Counted from the first letter of the stretch, positions 1 through 12,003 are shown. The stretch: 64,000 nucleotides of DNA from Cydia pomonella (GCF_033807575.1 NC_084730.1:6059986-6123985), one strand, 5' to 3'. The notes: generated by a model not told the origin, from the sequence alone. Numbers and translations: made by a program.

Positions 1-230
1 TTTAAATACATATGCAAGTTGGGTGACAATGCAATATTATGCTATCGTCGAGCTGATGGAGACAAGAGGAGACTGGAACTCTGTGATGAAACGGTTTATT
101 CTCATCTGTGCCCGCCCCACGTGACCATCGCCATACAAGAGGCGGGCACAGATGGGAATGATTCGTATGTAGCGCCTATTCCCATCTGTGCCCGTGGGGA
201 CAGATGGGAAAACACCGATGAAACAACCCA
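1..230 (+). repeat. Dispersed element copy with inverted short motif
   Basis: The first 100 bases match a repeat found again near 9955-10180, 12818-13005 and 49107-49345, sharing a run around 'gggtgacaatgcaatattat'. A short motif 'cccatctgtgcccg' then occurs in both orientations between about 105 and 210. The translated reading frames here are repeat-derived and not credible genes. Confidence 0.6.
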
Positions 231-489
231 AACCTACCTACCTAAGCAAAAAAAGGAGAAAAGATGTAAATTCGTATAAAAAATCGCGCCCCAATTTTAA
301 AGCTATAATAGATGGAGGTGTTCTGCATCACATGTTTTGTGGCCAACTTTTGAGACTATATGTAGAACAGCATCATCTCAGATATCGAATTCTAAATACT
401 TTTCTTTTTATACTTTAGGCCTATTTTTATTAGGGATATTGGCCTTTGATTGCCACGTCGACCAAGCAGTGATCTATTGTGACAGCCCT

Positions 490-710
490 TTAAAGTTCAT
501 TTCTATTGCCCGTTGAATCCAGGAAGTTCCTGATTCTTTGGGCCGTAATGTTCTGTACCTCATAGGGTTGCAATACATGCCGCCCTAAGTAGGTACTTCT
601 TTTAGACATTAGTGGTCCACAGGAACAGAGAATGTGCATTGCAGTCTCCTTGGACTCCTGACAGAACCTGCATGTCGCATCTTGTTTCTTTCCAATTTGA
701 AATATGTGTT
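490..710 (-). pseudogene. C-terminal fragment of a non-LTR retrotransposon ORF2
   Basis: On the minus strand a frame runs to a stop at 490-492 and contains a cysteine/histidine knuckle (C-x2-C ... H-x4-C, with 'ETAMHILCSC') followed by 'LGRHVL'. This arrangement is typical of the extreme C-terminus of R1/Jockey-type ORF2 proteins. Nothing upstream of it in the element is preserved, so it is a 5'-truncated dead copy. Confidence 0.65.
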
Positions 711-820
711 TTTTCAGTACAATATTGACTGGACACTGTAAGTTGAACTTTAAAACTAGGTACTACTGTTAGTCAAGTAAATAATAGCGACATCATGTAA
801 AAGACTGTTTTCTTTCACAG

Positions 821-1086
821 AACACATAAACCAGCAAGAACATCACATGCAAACACAAATTCGCGATTTAAAAAAACTAGTCATCGCCGCGTCACAGACT
901 AGCGCAAAATCTGACGCCGAACTCGCCAAAGCATTGTCTGTGGTCCACCAAGATTTAGACGACGACAATAGGGATAAGGACGACACACATAACAGAGTCA
1001 TCCTGGAACCACAGCAGGTTATAACGGGCATTGGGGTTGTCATGTGTCTCGCGATTCTTTTGGGCAGCATTGTTGGCAGGTCGTGA
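821..1086 (+). CDS. Terminal exon of a tail-anchored protein, unidentified
   Basis: A consensus acceptor ('tttctttcacag') ends at 820 and opens a frame (starting in the second codon position) that runs to TGA at 1084-1086. The roughly 88 residues begin with a charged, helix-prone stretch ('QIRDLKKLVIAASQTSAKSD'), continue through an acidic segment ('DLDDDNRDKDD') and end in a hydrophobic helix ('VITGIGVVMCLAILLGSIVG') three residues from the C-terminus. That layout is seen in tail-anchored or single-pass membrane proteins with a lumenal tip. I do not recognise the family. Upstream exons lie beyond the left edge. The gene converges with Nf1. The same interval shows a minus-strand frame, which I treat as a shadow. 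Confidence 0.6.
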
Positions 1087-1490
1087 TTTGAAATTGGAAT
1101 GTTATTTCGAATTTCGAAATAGTTTTACTATTTTTTGCAAATTCGCAGGCGAATGGTTTTCTTTTCAGACTAGTCCATATATACTTTCAAAGTTGTGTTG
1201 TAGATGAATATATGTTTTGGTTTTTTGGTTGGCCTGTTAGCTGGCACTGTAACATAAGCGAAAGTCGACGTGCCATATAAAACAATACGAGTCTGAATTT
1301 GCAATGACATCTACAACATGATAGAGTGCAATTTTCTGTGGAGATTGGCAATCTTTATTGTTTACCTGTCTCTAATTTTGCTACAGGGTTTTAGAGACTA
1401 TTCCTAGTTATTTTCAATTTATGATGAAGACACTAATGTAATGCATGTGAAACTTATTGTGGTAATAAAAATTGGTTTTATACAATGTAA
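1087..1490 (+). other. Probable 3' UTR and polyadenylation signal
   Basis: Non-coding, AT-rich sequence follows the stop at 1086. An AATAAA hexamer lies at 1464-1469 and is the first good polyadenylation signal on this strand. Confidence 0.4.
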
Positions 1491-1904
1491 CTATCTCTTT
1501 AACAGTATCTACTAAAACTTTTGTACTCTATGCCCAATTTGTCCCGAGTTGCTATATCAGTGAAATTTTATACATTGGCGTTAAGATTTAAAAATAAGAT
1601 ATTATACAGGAGTTAAAAGTTTTCTGTGATAAACAATACAATTTTTTTTTTGAATAAAGTAAATTCAGATTTTTGACCGTTGTGACCCATTTGTGTACAT
1701 ATTTATTTTTTCCCATAATTCTTGCCCCATGAAAAATCTTTGATCTGTCCTTTTACGCGGGTAACACTGCTTCTCACTTGACGGTTTTAGTTATTTATAA
1801 CATAGGTGTAGGTATAGATACCAATGAAAATTTATTCCAATGTTTGTATTAATACGAATACAATAAAAAGATGATTGTTGTTCATGTGTAGTTTTATTTC
1901 ACCT

Positions 1905-2376
1905 ATATCCTTTATAGGGAGCGTGCATGAACTGTAGGAGGCAGCACAGGAGCCGTCAGATTTTTGGCGCGAGGCGTAAATGTGATGTTTATTGTTCCGA
2001 TGTAGCCCACAAGATGGCAGCACTTACTATGCACAAGAAAACATGAGACGTGTAAATGTACATGTTTATGGTTCCGATTCAGTCCACAAGATGACAGACC
2101 CTCCAACGCGCACGGTCCCTATTGGTAATCAACTAGTCACCATACTAAAGAGAATTCGAAATTGAGGCGGATAGGGAGCGTGCATGAACTATAGGAGGCA
2201 GCACAGGAGCCGTCAGATTTTTGGCGCGAGGCGTAAATGTGATGCTTTTGTTCCGACGTAGCCCACAAGATGGCAGAATCTACTATGCACAAGAAAACAC
2301 TTGACGTGTAAATGTGCCTGTTTATGGTTCCGATTCAGACCACAAGATGGCAGACCCTCCAACGCGCACGGACCTT
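1905..2376. repeat. Direct duplication, two copies of about 210 bases
   Basis: The segment from about 1913 to 2123 ('atagggagcgtgcatgaact' onward, through 'ccctccaacgcgcacgg') is repeated at about 2172-2376 with few differences. The copies are separated by about 50 bases. No coding potential is convincing in either. Confidence 0.8.
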
Positions 2377-2600
2377 ATTGTCAAAGAAAAGTGTGTAGCC
2401 ACAGTAAATTTACTGCCATCTTTCGACACATGATTAAAACTTTTAGAACGCCATTTGACTTTAATCCTTATTCTTTCACTGATATGTGTCAAACTTGTTA
2501 AATATGAAAAATTGGCGCCATTTAATAGATCAAAGGCCAAAGGTATGGCGGCATCGTTTCGAGCGATGGCGCCACAACCTTTAGCCGATGCCCGGTAAGA
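2374..2600. repeat. Half of a MITE family found complete at 33338-33657
   Basis: 'ttgtcaaagaaaa...gtagccacagtaaatttactgcc' and the following 150 bases match the left arm of the palindromic element at 33338-33657. The right arm is absent here. Confidence 0.7.
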
Positions 2601-2609
2601 TGGCACCAC

Positions 2610-3890
2610 TTTTTGATATTTAAAAGAGTTAACCTTGTAAAATTTAATTAATAATTAAGTAAATATGTGAAATTGCGGGAATTAAAACAAATTTTAGTCT
2701 CGTACTTTTTACTAAATACATCAATAGATATAATTTGTCACATTGATAGCTATAAATCTTATAAAATAGTAATACCTTCATTTCATGGAAATATAAATAT
2801 TAAAAAAAACATTTGATGAACCAGTTTTATAAAAATTACAACTTTGCCCAAAAAGGTGGGCCAAGTTGTAAGGTATACGAAACTATATATGTAAATGAAA
2901 AATGGTTTTGAGACGAAAATATAATTTAATATAACCTACTACTGAAACCGGACCTTTTGACTGAAATGCCAGTAAAGTCATGCTTTTATTTAAAGTATAG
3001 ATAAGAACTGGTTCACCAAATACCGCCATTCTCAAACAATTTCGTCACGATGTCAGTTACAATTGAATATTTTAGACATATATCAATATAAGGAGTGATT
3101 TGGACTACGAACCACACAAAGTAGACAAAATGCCTTACTTCGAAAACTGTTACAAACAAACGTAAAAAATATACACTTGTAAATTAAATAATAAGTTATC
3201 GCGATTCAACATCAAAGTGTGTAACATAATTTTGAACTTACACGATTAACAAATTGTGGTGCTATACGAACATAGCAGTGAGATAGGGTATAAATAGACA
3301 TTGTTGTTACTATTCACACGTATACTGAGCGAAATTACAAAGGCCTATATAAAAACGTAACAATTTGTAACATTATCAAAAGCAGTCTCACTTGATTCTT
3401 AATTTTTAAGGCGGGCAAAGTTGTATACAGGTAATATGGTACTGACAAAAACATCAGGCAAAACCGTCTTTTCTGTGGACATTACAAAAGTTTACGATTG
3501 CGTCCACTCGGGCCTTGCTATAACTCATATTTAAAAGTAGCTGTCCCATGTTAATAAATTATAAATTGCTACATATGTATAACTACAGGCCTCTGTAATT
3601 CCGAACAATACAATTCTAACAATATTTTAGGGCCTAGATTAGGCCTTAGTAAGCTCACACGTAGATCTTTGAAACTTAATTTTTTTAATCACATTTTTAA
3701 CGTACAGTCGGCGTGAAACTGGCACCATTTATTTACAGTTAGCTCGTTAATCTTTCATCGAAAACTTTTTCGAGCCACTTGTATACATATTTTACTAATG
3801 ATGTAGCAAAAAATACAAGGCGTTCGGGAGGAACTCAAAGGATTTTAACAAAAAATATGGTTATTCCCACTAGTTAGAAGTGGTAACAAC
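2610..3890. other. AT-rich intergenic stretch, nothing recognised
   Basis: No open frame, RNA gene or repeat family could be supported between the MITE fragment and the hairpin minisatellite. Confidence 0.5.
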
Positions 3891-3899
3891 AGATTTTTT

Positions 3900-4330
3900 T
3901 TCTCACCTACCCCAGTGGTAACAACTAAGAAAAATATTTCCCAATAGTTATCACCAACTCACTTTGTTGGTAACTACTGGGATGTTTCTCTCAGAAACAT
4001 GTTTCTCACAACTGAGAAAAACATCCCAATAGTTACCACCAACTCACTTTGTTGGTAACTACTGGGATGTTTCTCTCAGAAACATGTTTCTCACAACTGA
4101 GAAAAACATCCCAATAGTTACCACCAACTCACTTTGTTGGTAACTACTGGGATGTTTCTCACAACTGAGAAAAACATCCCAATAGTTACCACCAACTCAC
4201 TTTGTTGGTAACTACTGGGATGTTTTTCTCAGAAACATGTTTCTCACAACTGAGAAAAACATCCCAATAGTTATCACCAACTTACTTTGTTGGTAACTAC
4301 TGGGATGTTTTTCTCAGTTGTTCCCAGTAG
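3900..4330. repeat. Hairpin minisatellite, five units of about 85 bases
   Basis: Units begin with 'cccaatagtta' at about 3940, 4025, 4110, 4178 and 4263, giving spacings of 85, 85, 68 and 85. Each unit is itself palindromic: 'catcccaatagttaccacc' pairs with 'ggtaactactgggatg' around a 'aactcactttgtt' loop. A second small palindrome ('ctcagaaacatgtttctcac') links units and is missing from the 68-base unit. Confidence 0.9.
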
Positions 4331-4339
4331 TAAAAGGTG

Positions 4340-4924
4340 AACAAAATTCTCATTAGCTATCACTAGTAAAAACTTGGCGACTTGTAGGGACCCAAACTAT
4401 TTATTATTTCTATTCATCAATTAAACACTTGTAAAGTTTTATTGGGTGGGATAAGTTTCACAAAGTGTTACTTTGTATTACAAAAAAAAAAAATATCATT
4501 TTTAATATTACTGCCATTTAAATCCGTCAGTTTCCTCCCGACCACCACCACACGAAAGACACCATCTGGAAAAATCATATTAAAATCGATATTCGATGCC
4601 GTTATTCAATAACAAATACACATATAAAAGTAAGTTTAATATACCGCCGACTGTACTCAAAGTTATTTCATAATCGAACATTTACACTTAATCTACACAT
4701 TCATTAAATTACACACAAATAAAATAACAAATGTTGCTTATTGCCTGAATGTGATTCAACAGAATACTCGTTGTATACTCACTATTTTTTATAAAATAAA
4801 ATGTAAAATATAAATTATTGCGTAAACCATGTCTCTTATATACTGCCCCCATAAGATAAGCCCAACAGTGGTATCTCAAAACGAATTTGAAAATGGAATT
4901 GAGATGTTGCCTGTATTTAAAAAA
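4340..4924. other. AT-rich intergenic stretch, nothing recognised
   Basis: No supported gene or repeat family was seen. Short frames here are not protein-like. Confidence 0.4.
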
Positions 4925-5455
4925 ATACATTACTATAGAGGCCGGGAAACGAAGGATTGCAGGCCAAGTAGATATAGAAAAGTAATAAGGATGCGCGGTC
5001 GGCAACCCCGTTTCTCACCGAGATTTGTATACCGCTCTTCTCAAACACGCAAGGAAAAAAGTTGTCAATCTGTTTTATTGTTTACACAGCTAAAAACAAT
5101 TTACTATTTGATGATTGAATGCTAAGACCAAAGAGTAAAGTAAGTATATAGGTAGCCAAGACGTTGTGTCACAATTTGACGTTTAAAAGCAAAAGGAGGT
5201 TGCTTTACAGGCCTAGGTGTGTAAGGTTGTATGAAATTCCTTTATATATCATCTTCACTCATCGCACGGACGGATACGTAGTACATATTTCCGGACCTAA
5301 TTTGAAGTCATGTCAACGTTACATTGCAAGTTTAAGAAAATATCTATTTCACACCATGCACGAAATAAAGCACCAGAATTTATTAGAATTAAAAACGTGG
5401 AGTGCAGTTATTTTTAGACAAAATTTCTATTTAATAAATTGGAAAGAACTATAAA
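4925..5455. repeat. Dispersed repeat, second copy near 53404-54460
   Basis: 'actatagaggccgggaaacg' onward, and 'gacgttgtgtcacaatttga' through 'acattgcaagttta', match the region 53404-54460. The other copy is split by an insertion of about 660 bases. The open frames inside are not recognised proteins. Confidence 0.8.
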
Positions 5456-5537
5456 GAGTACCTAGTTAACTTGACCGTGATGTCACTTGTGCTGTTTTTC
5501 ATATAATTTCCATAATATAATGGCTAATCGTCTTGAA

Positions 5538-5625
5538 GGGAAATTCCCTATCCCTGCCCTTACAAGGATTTGAACCCGGGACCATCGGCTTCATAGGCAG
5601 CTATCCACCAGGCCAGACAGATCGT
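5538..5625 (-). repeat. tRNA-headed SINE fragment
   Basis: The minus strand carries the head seen in full at 47205-47465: 'ggcctggtggatagctgcct', 'gaagccgatggtcccgggtt' and 'caaatccttgtaagggc'. Only the tRNA-like head remains. Confidence 0.75.
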
Positions 5626-5959
5626 ATTTTCAAGTATATATTTGCATTCAATTTTGATTTGAAATACCGCTGATTGGTTTAGTAGGACAGAATAGATCTT
5701 TGTTTAATTTTAATATACAGGGCGTCTTTTCAATACCTACGACAATTTCATTATGGTTAGTTAGGTAAATCAATTTTTTTGTGCAATTGCCATGGTTACA
5801 CTTAAAATTCTGATTTTATTGTAGCTAAATTTACCAAATTCGTGTCATCCACGATGACGCACAGAGTTGTCAAATGTAACCTTTAATAACATGACATTAA
5901 GAGTCAAGACTCCCGTCTTCATGAATTACACGATCTATAACTAGTAATTTACTTAGCAT

Positions 5960-6130
5960 TAGATTGTTGTCAAAACATAATACATTTTTTAAGGTTGAAC
6001 TATTGTCCCCTGGACAACACAAAACGTTGGCCCACTCTATTACAGTGTTAAGAATTTATTCCCAAATTGAAGGAGGATGGGCAGATTTGTATGGACACTG
6101 GCCCATGAATCCATTCGAATTAACAACAGA
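5960..6130. repeat. Dispersed repeat shared with about 34488-34580
   Basis: 'aggaggatgggcagatttgt' and 'atggacactggcccat' recur at 34505-34545, followed in both by 'accatcggaaa'. Confidence 0.55.
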
Positions 6131-6721
6131 CCATCGGAAATATCACAAAAAAAACAAGAAAACGAATAAAAAACTAAAATATCGTCATAACAAAACCTTC
6201 ATGATCTGCGACACAGGAACCTAGAATCGAAAAAAAAAACTATAGGTACTTATAGTCACGTTTCAACTCGCTCTACTTTTTGCGACGATAAGTTTTTTTC
6301 ACACAAAGATTTAGAACTACCTGCCATAGTAACTATCCGGGGACATACCGCTTGCCCTTATTGGTTAAATGGGCCAATTAGCCCACCATCCTTTACTTAT
6401 TCCACTGCACACTCTGTATATTAAAAAAAAATGGAAGCAAAATATTTTACCAGCTTTTTAAAGGCAGTTACTTATAACGGCGTAAAAGCTATAAAAGTAT
6501 TAAAAATCGACGAACGAACATTTATTTATAATATAACAAACATACAATATAAATTAATTTGTACTAAAATGTTTCGTAAATATAGGCTTTACTTAAAATC
6601 TAACCCTTTCAGTATAAATAAACAAAACCTATAGTCAAGGCTCGGAAAAACGTCCGTTATTTTGAAAACCTCACCATCATTTAGGACCCATTTATGAGTC
6701 GAAAATGTCTACGGACGTCAT

Positions 6722-6880
6722 TCATTAGGCGGGTCCATACGCGCGTGGCCGAGGCGGCGCGCTCGGGCGAGAAAAACGCGCGCGCCGACTCGGCCTGTGC
6801 CTACATTTACACTGGCCGGTTTGTGCGCGAGGAAATTGCCTCGCGCTTATGCTCGCTCTGTGTGTACCCGCTTATTGGGA
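6722..6880. mobile_element. MITE-like palindromic element (GCGAGG family)
   Basis: The element begins 'aggcgggtccata' and ends 'ctctgtgtgtacccgc' and contains 'gcgcgaggaaattgcctcgc'. It belongs with copies at 17410-17535 and 26534-26741. Its high CpG content contrasts with the surrounding AT-rich DNA. Confidence 0.75.
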
Positions 6881-7512
6881 CATACATATTTCATCAATAA
6901 CGCTGTTGTACGAAACAGGGTTATGTTTTTAAAATGACAGGCGTTTTCCCGAGCCTTGCCTATAGTAATCGTTTTATAGTTAAAAAATAATAATGCCCAT
7001 AACAAAATGCTTGTTTTTGTTTGTACAAAAAAAACCGAGACTTATGCTAAAAAAAACTTTCGTGTAAAATCGTTTTCGTCCTGTCCAAAAGGGTACACTC
7101 ATTGTAAAATAACTCTGTTAATTATATACTAATTACATTATCAATATAGCATCATATCATTAGGACTTTTACCGGGTATATTTATCCATTAAAGGTGTAA
7201 TTGTGCACTTACAGAGGTTGTATGTATAGATATATATGTACTTATATTCTCTAGCCCCCACACGTCAAACATTGCCTAGACAAATGCAATTTTGATTTGT
7301 CAGAAATAAGATTAAAATTAGAACGGAATGGGAGACCTTTCTATAGGCCTCAGGGCGGCTAGAGATTAAGTCTAAATACTGAAACACTTGTCAATCTTTT
7401 TGTATTTAAACATTAATTTTAACTTTTTAACCGTTTTTCGACGTTTACTTTAAGCCACCTTGTATGAACTATACAGTGTGTCTTAAAATATTATTCCTAT
7501 GATTGTATTAAT

Positions 7513-8060
7513 GTGCATCCACACCGCAGTCAATATTTGTGAAGCAACACTTTGCAACAGTAAGTAAAGGCCAGTCCAGACGGAGACAATTTTCGGCCAA
7601 TCTCAGGTGGTGCGGACGCAAAAATTTAATTGGCTCGCCGATCCCACTTGATCCCTTTTTGACCGATCAAATGGACATGCAGACGCAAGAATGCTATTCA
7701 TCCACGCTGTTATGCACCATTGCGGGCATTATTTTTATTTTGTGAGCTTGAATCCATCCATAAATTTAAAATTGGTGATTAATTGCGTACGTGCGGATGC
7801 TAGATGAGATTGACGCCAATTTTTTATCGGATCAAATCGGTCGATTTAATCATAAGGTGGTTTTAAGGTTAACTGGTAGAGGATGCCGCGTGGCATTAAG
7901 TCCGCCTCTTGTCACTGTGTATTTTTCACTGTGCAATAGTTTAAATAAAAATAAATAATAAATAAAATCATCCCGTTGGGGCGGGCCTTGTCTAGATGAG
8001 TTATGTCCATAACAAAATACAGTGTTGCTCTAAAATATTAACTGCGGTGTGGATGCATGC
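7513..8060. mobile_element. MITE-like element of about 545 bases
   Basis: 'gtgcatccacaccgcagt' at 7513 is mirrored by 'actgcggtgtggatgca' at about 8040-8057, with further complementarity inward. A SINE-like tail ('gcattaagtccgcc', A-rich end) at 7863-7990 appears inserted inside. Confidence 0.65.
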
Positions 8061-8262
8061 AGTTAGTACCTACATTAAGCTTAAATGACATTACCAAATT
8101 CGTCCGTTATGGACGTTCTAATCTAGACCGACCTTTTTTAAAGCATTTAGTGAGATTGTGCTCCGAGTTTGGCCGTGCAAGTTATGTTAAACAACGATCA
8201 CGACATTTAAATATTTAACGACATTAATAGAGAGCATATTTGAAACAGTTAAGCGTCACTTG

Positions 8263-8403
8263 CACCAATCCTGGAGTTACTATGTACCAGTAAAATTTGG
8301 TTAACGGTTTAACCAGTTAATCGGCTAAACCGTTAATCCAGTGTCAAATTATACAGGTAACCATGGTAACTCCAGGTTTAACCGGTTAAGCCCGGGTTAG
8401 TGA
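8263..8403. mobile_element. Palindromic MITE (TTAACC-rich)
   Basis: Arms 'ttgcaccaatcctggagtta' and 'ggtaactccagg ... gacggtgcaa' are complementary, with multiple 'ggttaac/gttaacc' units in the loop. Confidence 0.65.
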
Positions 8404-8452
8404 GACGGTGCAAGGGGCCTAATATAACAAGTTATCGTTAAAATATTTTGAA

Positions 8453-8761
8453 TAGGGGGCTTAGATGAAAATCATTTGCAGAAAACGAAACGAAATGCTA
8501 AGAGAAACGTAAAATAATGTATGCAAATTATAGTGTAGTGTACAGACGTCTCGAGCGCTTACGTCGTGGTGACGTCACTGACAGTTGCAGTCAGTCGATG
8601 TTAGACCGGCGAGCAGAGCGGTCGTACCGCGTGATGTTTGTGTTGACGAACCGTTGGAAATACATTATATCGTATGATTCACTGAGGTAAATACAGTACT
8701 TTACAGATAGCGTTACGTTTCATTTTCTGCAAACGATTGTCAACTTGGCTAAGCCCCCTGA
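8453..8761. mobile_element. MITE of about 310 bases with terminal inverted repeats
   Basis: 'agggggcttagatgaaaatc' with 'gcagaaaacgaaacg' at the left is complementary to 'cgtttcattttctgc' and 'ggctaagccccct' at the right end. No coding capacity. Confidence 0.75.
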
Positions 8762-9627
8762 TCACTTAACTGCCATGGTATCTTAGAATAAGACGTGCCT
8801 TGTTAGGAAGGATATAATTCCTAGATATATTTATTCAGATCTATCAACTTGTTCATTCGATTTTAATCTTAAATGCCTTTTAATAAGTTCTATTTTTATA
8901 GTAAGTGAGATCACTATTTTTTTTTGTGCATTTATCCTAATTTTCCTAATAAAACTATGTAAATTGTACATCTATTATCTACATGTACAGAGAACCTTAC
9001 ATAAGACAGAACCTTCGTTTTAATTTTAACGTTAATTATATAAATGTTTTAGTAATAATTACCATCGTTTGTTAAATATGTTAAAACAGTAGCCTTAATA
9101 ATGTCAAACTTAAACTGACATTCGATAGCGTCTGTGTAACTTACTTTCTATCTCGCTCGCACTAATGTGCGTGTACGAGCGAGATGCATAGAATAGTAGA
9201 TTGTTAACCAATGGATGAAAGGCATCCATTTCTGTCGAGGTAGTTTAGTTAGTCCTAGACTGAATGGTGCAATTCATCCGAGTTAAACACTCTACTTTTT
9301 ATTTTAAATACGAAGAAAGTACTTACTTAGTATTTCTTTAACAGTTTAAGTAAAAATATCGTCATTTATGGAATGGAGAGAATCAGAATGGAAATTGTAT
9401 AGCTACAACAAATCCATTTAAAACTAATATTTTAATCTTTCATCGTAAAAAAAGTGAAAAAAAAAAACGTACTTAGAAAGTAAGCTCTAGAGCCGAAACG
9501 TATAATTTTCTGCACAGTTTTTAAAACAACAACGATCCACTTTCAGAATATGAGAAATTAATAGTAAATTACGCACACGCACGCGTATATGTTAGTGTCA
9601 AACTGGTGGTAGTGGTGCAGGTACTGC

Positions 9628-9770
9628 AGGGGAAACCGAAATTCGCAAATTGCCGGGATCTGACTCTTTTACTCTCACTAAGACGTAATGAGAGTGAAAG
9701 AGAAAAATGCCCGCAATTGACGAACTTCGATAATCCCGGTTATAGCCCAGTTCACCCATGTATTCAAAGA
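9628..9770. mobile_element. Palindromic MITE, related to 11305-11440
   Basis: 'gccgggatc...ctctcactaagacgtaat' pairs with 'attgacgaacttcgataatc' and is related to the element at 11305-11440, which has the same 'gagtaaaagagaaa' and 'acgtcttagtgagag' core in opposite orientation. Confidence 0.55.
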
Positions 9771-9954
9771 TTGCAGACCAACGCAGACTGCGGGCTGCAG
9801 CTCGCTGAAATCTTTGACTAAAAAATACGCAAGCGATCCGTTTATAAAGAGAAAATCCCAATCATTTGATTTTTAATATAATTTATATTTCTACTTTATT
9901 AATTAGTAAATTTTTTACATTGCTGCATTTTCACAAGCTTTTACGAGTATTTAA

Positions 9955-10180
9955 CTTGCCCTGTAAGTATGTATGGGACAAATCTTGCAAGTTAAATTTG
10001 ACCCACTTCCCGGTTTCCGATGAAGCTGAAAATTTGCATACATATGTAAGTCGGGTGACAATGCAATATTATGGTACCATCGAGCTGATCTGATGATGGA
10101 GACAGGAGGTGGCCATATGAACTCTGTGATAAAACAACACAACCTAATTGTGTTTGGGGTTTTTAGAATTGTTTCGATGA
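9955..10180 (+). repeat. Dispersed repeat copy (GGGTGACAATGC family)
   Basis: Contains 'gacccacttcccggtttccg', 'gaagctgaaaatttgcatac' and 'gggtgacaatgcaatattat' in that order, as at 12818-13005 and 49107-49345. Confidence 0.8.
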
Positions 10181-10639
10181 GTATTAGTTGCCTGTGGAAA
10201 AAAAGTGTCTCATGGAACTCATGGAAATTATGTTATTAAAATACCACATTATACATGCAAATAACGAACGCCGTATTGGGGTTTACTGTTTAAATATTAT
10301 AACGTTAGTCTGCTTTTTATTTATATTCTATTGAATACTAATTCATTGCGTATCGTATATCGCATAAATGGGGGTTTTCAAAAAAAAAACCGTTTTGCCT
10401 TAATTATATAAGCTACCTTGCGCGTCACCAACAAAGTAGACCTTTTCGTGGAACGCTCCAGAATCTGGTGACCTTTTTTGTGCGCCTCACACATCTTTGT
10501 GCTTAGTTGTTTTTTAATGTGCGCTTATTTTATAATACATCTATCTAAATTACCTTTTATAAAATTTGTGCTCATGACGTCATTTAAAAATACACTAGGG
10601 TTTTCATTCTATCCATACTTTAAAAAAAATGTGTGTTTT

Positions 10640-11110
10640 ACATACATACAATGGACACAGCTGCTTGACCGGCGACGATTAGTTCATACAGTATGGAGGG
10701 TAGAGGTAAGGAGAACAATCTATGTGTATGAAAAGTGTCCATCCATAAACCTTAAATCATCCATAAATAGGTGGCGCTTGCGTGAATTCGCTCAGGATCG
10801 AGCAAAATGGCGGATTGTTGTGTTGGAGGCCAAGACTCATTTTGGGTCATCGCGCCAGCCAAGTAAGTAAGGTGGCGCTACAATACATCGCGAACAAATT
10901 TTTGACTTTGATAAAAGATTTCAAATCACTGAAAGTGCACTTCACGCCGTCTAAGTTCATGTCATGTCCTTCTGCTACCCTAGCGCCACCGGAGAGATTG
11001 CGAACTATTATATACAGCTGCTGGACACTTTAGCAGCAGTTCTCCCATAAGAGATTGTCCTCCTTACCTCTACCCTCCACAGAAAAAGTATTAGCTGTCA
11101 AAATGAAGTC
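10640..11110. repeat. Dispersed repeat related to 39990-40260
   Basis: 'gtggcgctacaatac' followed by 'ccggagagattgcgaactat' and 'agctgctggacactttagca' is matched at 39997-40230. Flanking 'gtatggagggtagaggtaag' is mirrored by 'ccttacctctaccctcca', so this copy is palindromic overall. Confidence 0.65.
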
Positions 11111-11199
11111 AACGATTAACTTAAAATGTACCGGTTGATTCACGAAAGCTGGCACGAATGCACGGAACTTTAATTGTATGAGTGACACCAGAGGGCGTA

Positions 11200-11310
11200 C
11201 CGCGAACCACGTTCGACGTGTTGCCTCTCTATCGCACTTGTAAATTCGTACGTAAGTGTGACAGGGAGGCAACACATCGAACGTGGTTCGCGGTAGGCCC
11301 ACAGGGCTAT
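11200..11310. mobile_element. Palindromic MITE, second copy at 55624-55732
   Basis: 'taccgcgaaccacgttcgac' pairs with 'gaacgtggttcgcggta' across a loop of about 60 bases containing 'gttgcctctctatcgcactt'. Confidence 0.85.
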
Positions 11311-11440
11311 AACTACGAAAATCGAAGATCGTCAATTGCGGGCATTTTTCTCTGTCGCTCTAATTACGTCTTAGTGAGAGTAAAAGAGAAAGATCCCCGC
11401 GAACTTCGGGTTTCGCGGTACGCTCCCTGTATCGGTATAC
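11305..11440. mobile_element. MITE adjoining the previous palindrome
   Basis: 'cgaagatcgtcaattgcggg' with 'ccccgcgaacttcgggtttc' forms a second inverted repeat immediately next to the 11200-11310 element. Confidence 0.5.
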
Positions 11441-11578
11441 AGTCAGAGCCGCCATTTTATTGGTTAATGTGACACACATAGATATTTTCATTCACTCATT
11501 CAATCCATTCCTACCACTTGTGAATCGACCTGTACCCTCTTTCATTCACACGGGATCAAAATTACCCCGTTTTTTCTT

Positions 11579-11729
11579 AACACATTCACTGCCAGACAAA
11601 AAACGGCGCACTACCCCAGAAACCGGTGGGCTATAGCTGCGTACAAAACAACCCGCCCAGCGGGTTGTCCGGCATCTGAACAAAGTTCACGAGCGCCCAC
11701 CAGGTGGGTTCCCGGCAGTGAATGTGTTA
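11579..11729. mobile_element. Palindromic MITE (ACACATTCACTGCC ends)
   Basis: Begins 'aacacattcactgcc' and ends 'ggcagtgaatgtgtt'. A diverged relative lies at 62003-62115 with 'acacattcaccgcc' and 'ggcaaaaatgtgtt'. Confidence 0.8.
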
Positions 11730-11877
11730 AATTAGAATTTTATAACCTCAAAACGACACTAATTCAGGGAATAGTTACTTTAGTTTAATTTAGGAGGAAA
11801 AAAAATACCACTAATTTTGAGATTATAAAATTTCTAATCTACACAAGTAAGTCTATTTCTCGTAATATTGCTCGTCA

Positions 11878-12003
11878 GCCCGCGTAGCCAGCATGCCAAT
11901 CATTAACGCTCCGTAGCGTAGTCATCTCTCTATCACTCTTCCTTATTAGTGCGACAGTGACAGATGCGTTTCGTTCGCTAAGGCATGTTGGCTACGCGGG
12001 CAG
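11878..12003. mobile_element. Palindromic MITE, related to 16918-17068
   Basis: Arms 'gcccgcgtagccagcatgcc' and 'ggcatgttggctacgcgggc' flank 'attagtgcgacagtgacag'. The copy at 16918 shares the loop and arm pattern. Confidence 0.85.

Noticed and set aside
3900..4330. CRISPR-like array
   Set aside because: There are no unique spacers, units are contiguous and palindromic, and the genome is animal.
10478..10870. 130-residue plus-strand frame
   Set aside because: No recognisable domain, no splice or promoter context, and its end lies in a dispersed repeat.
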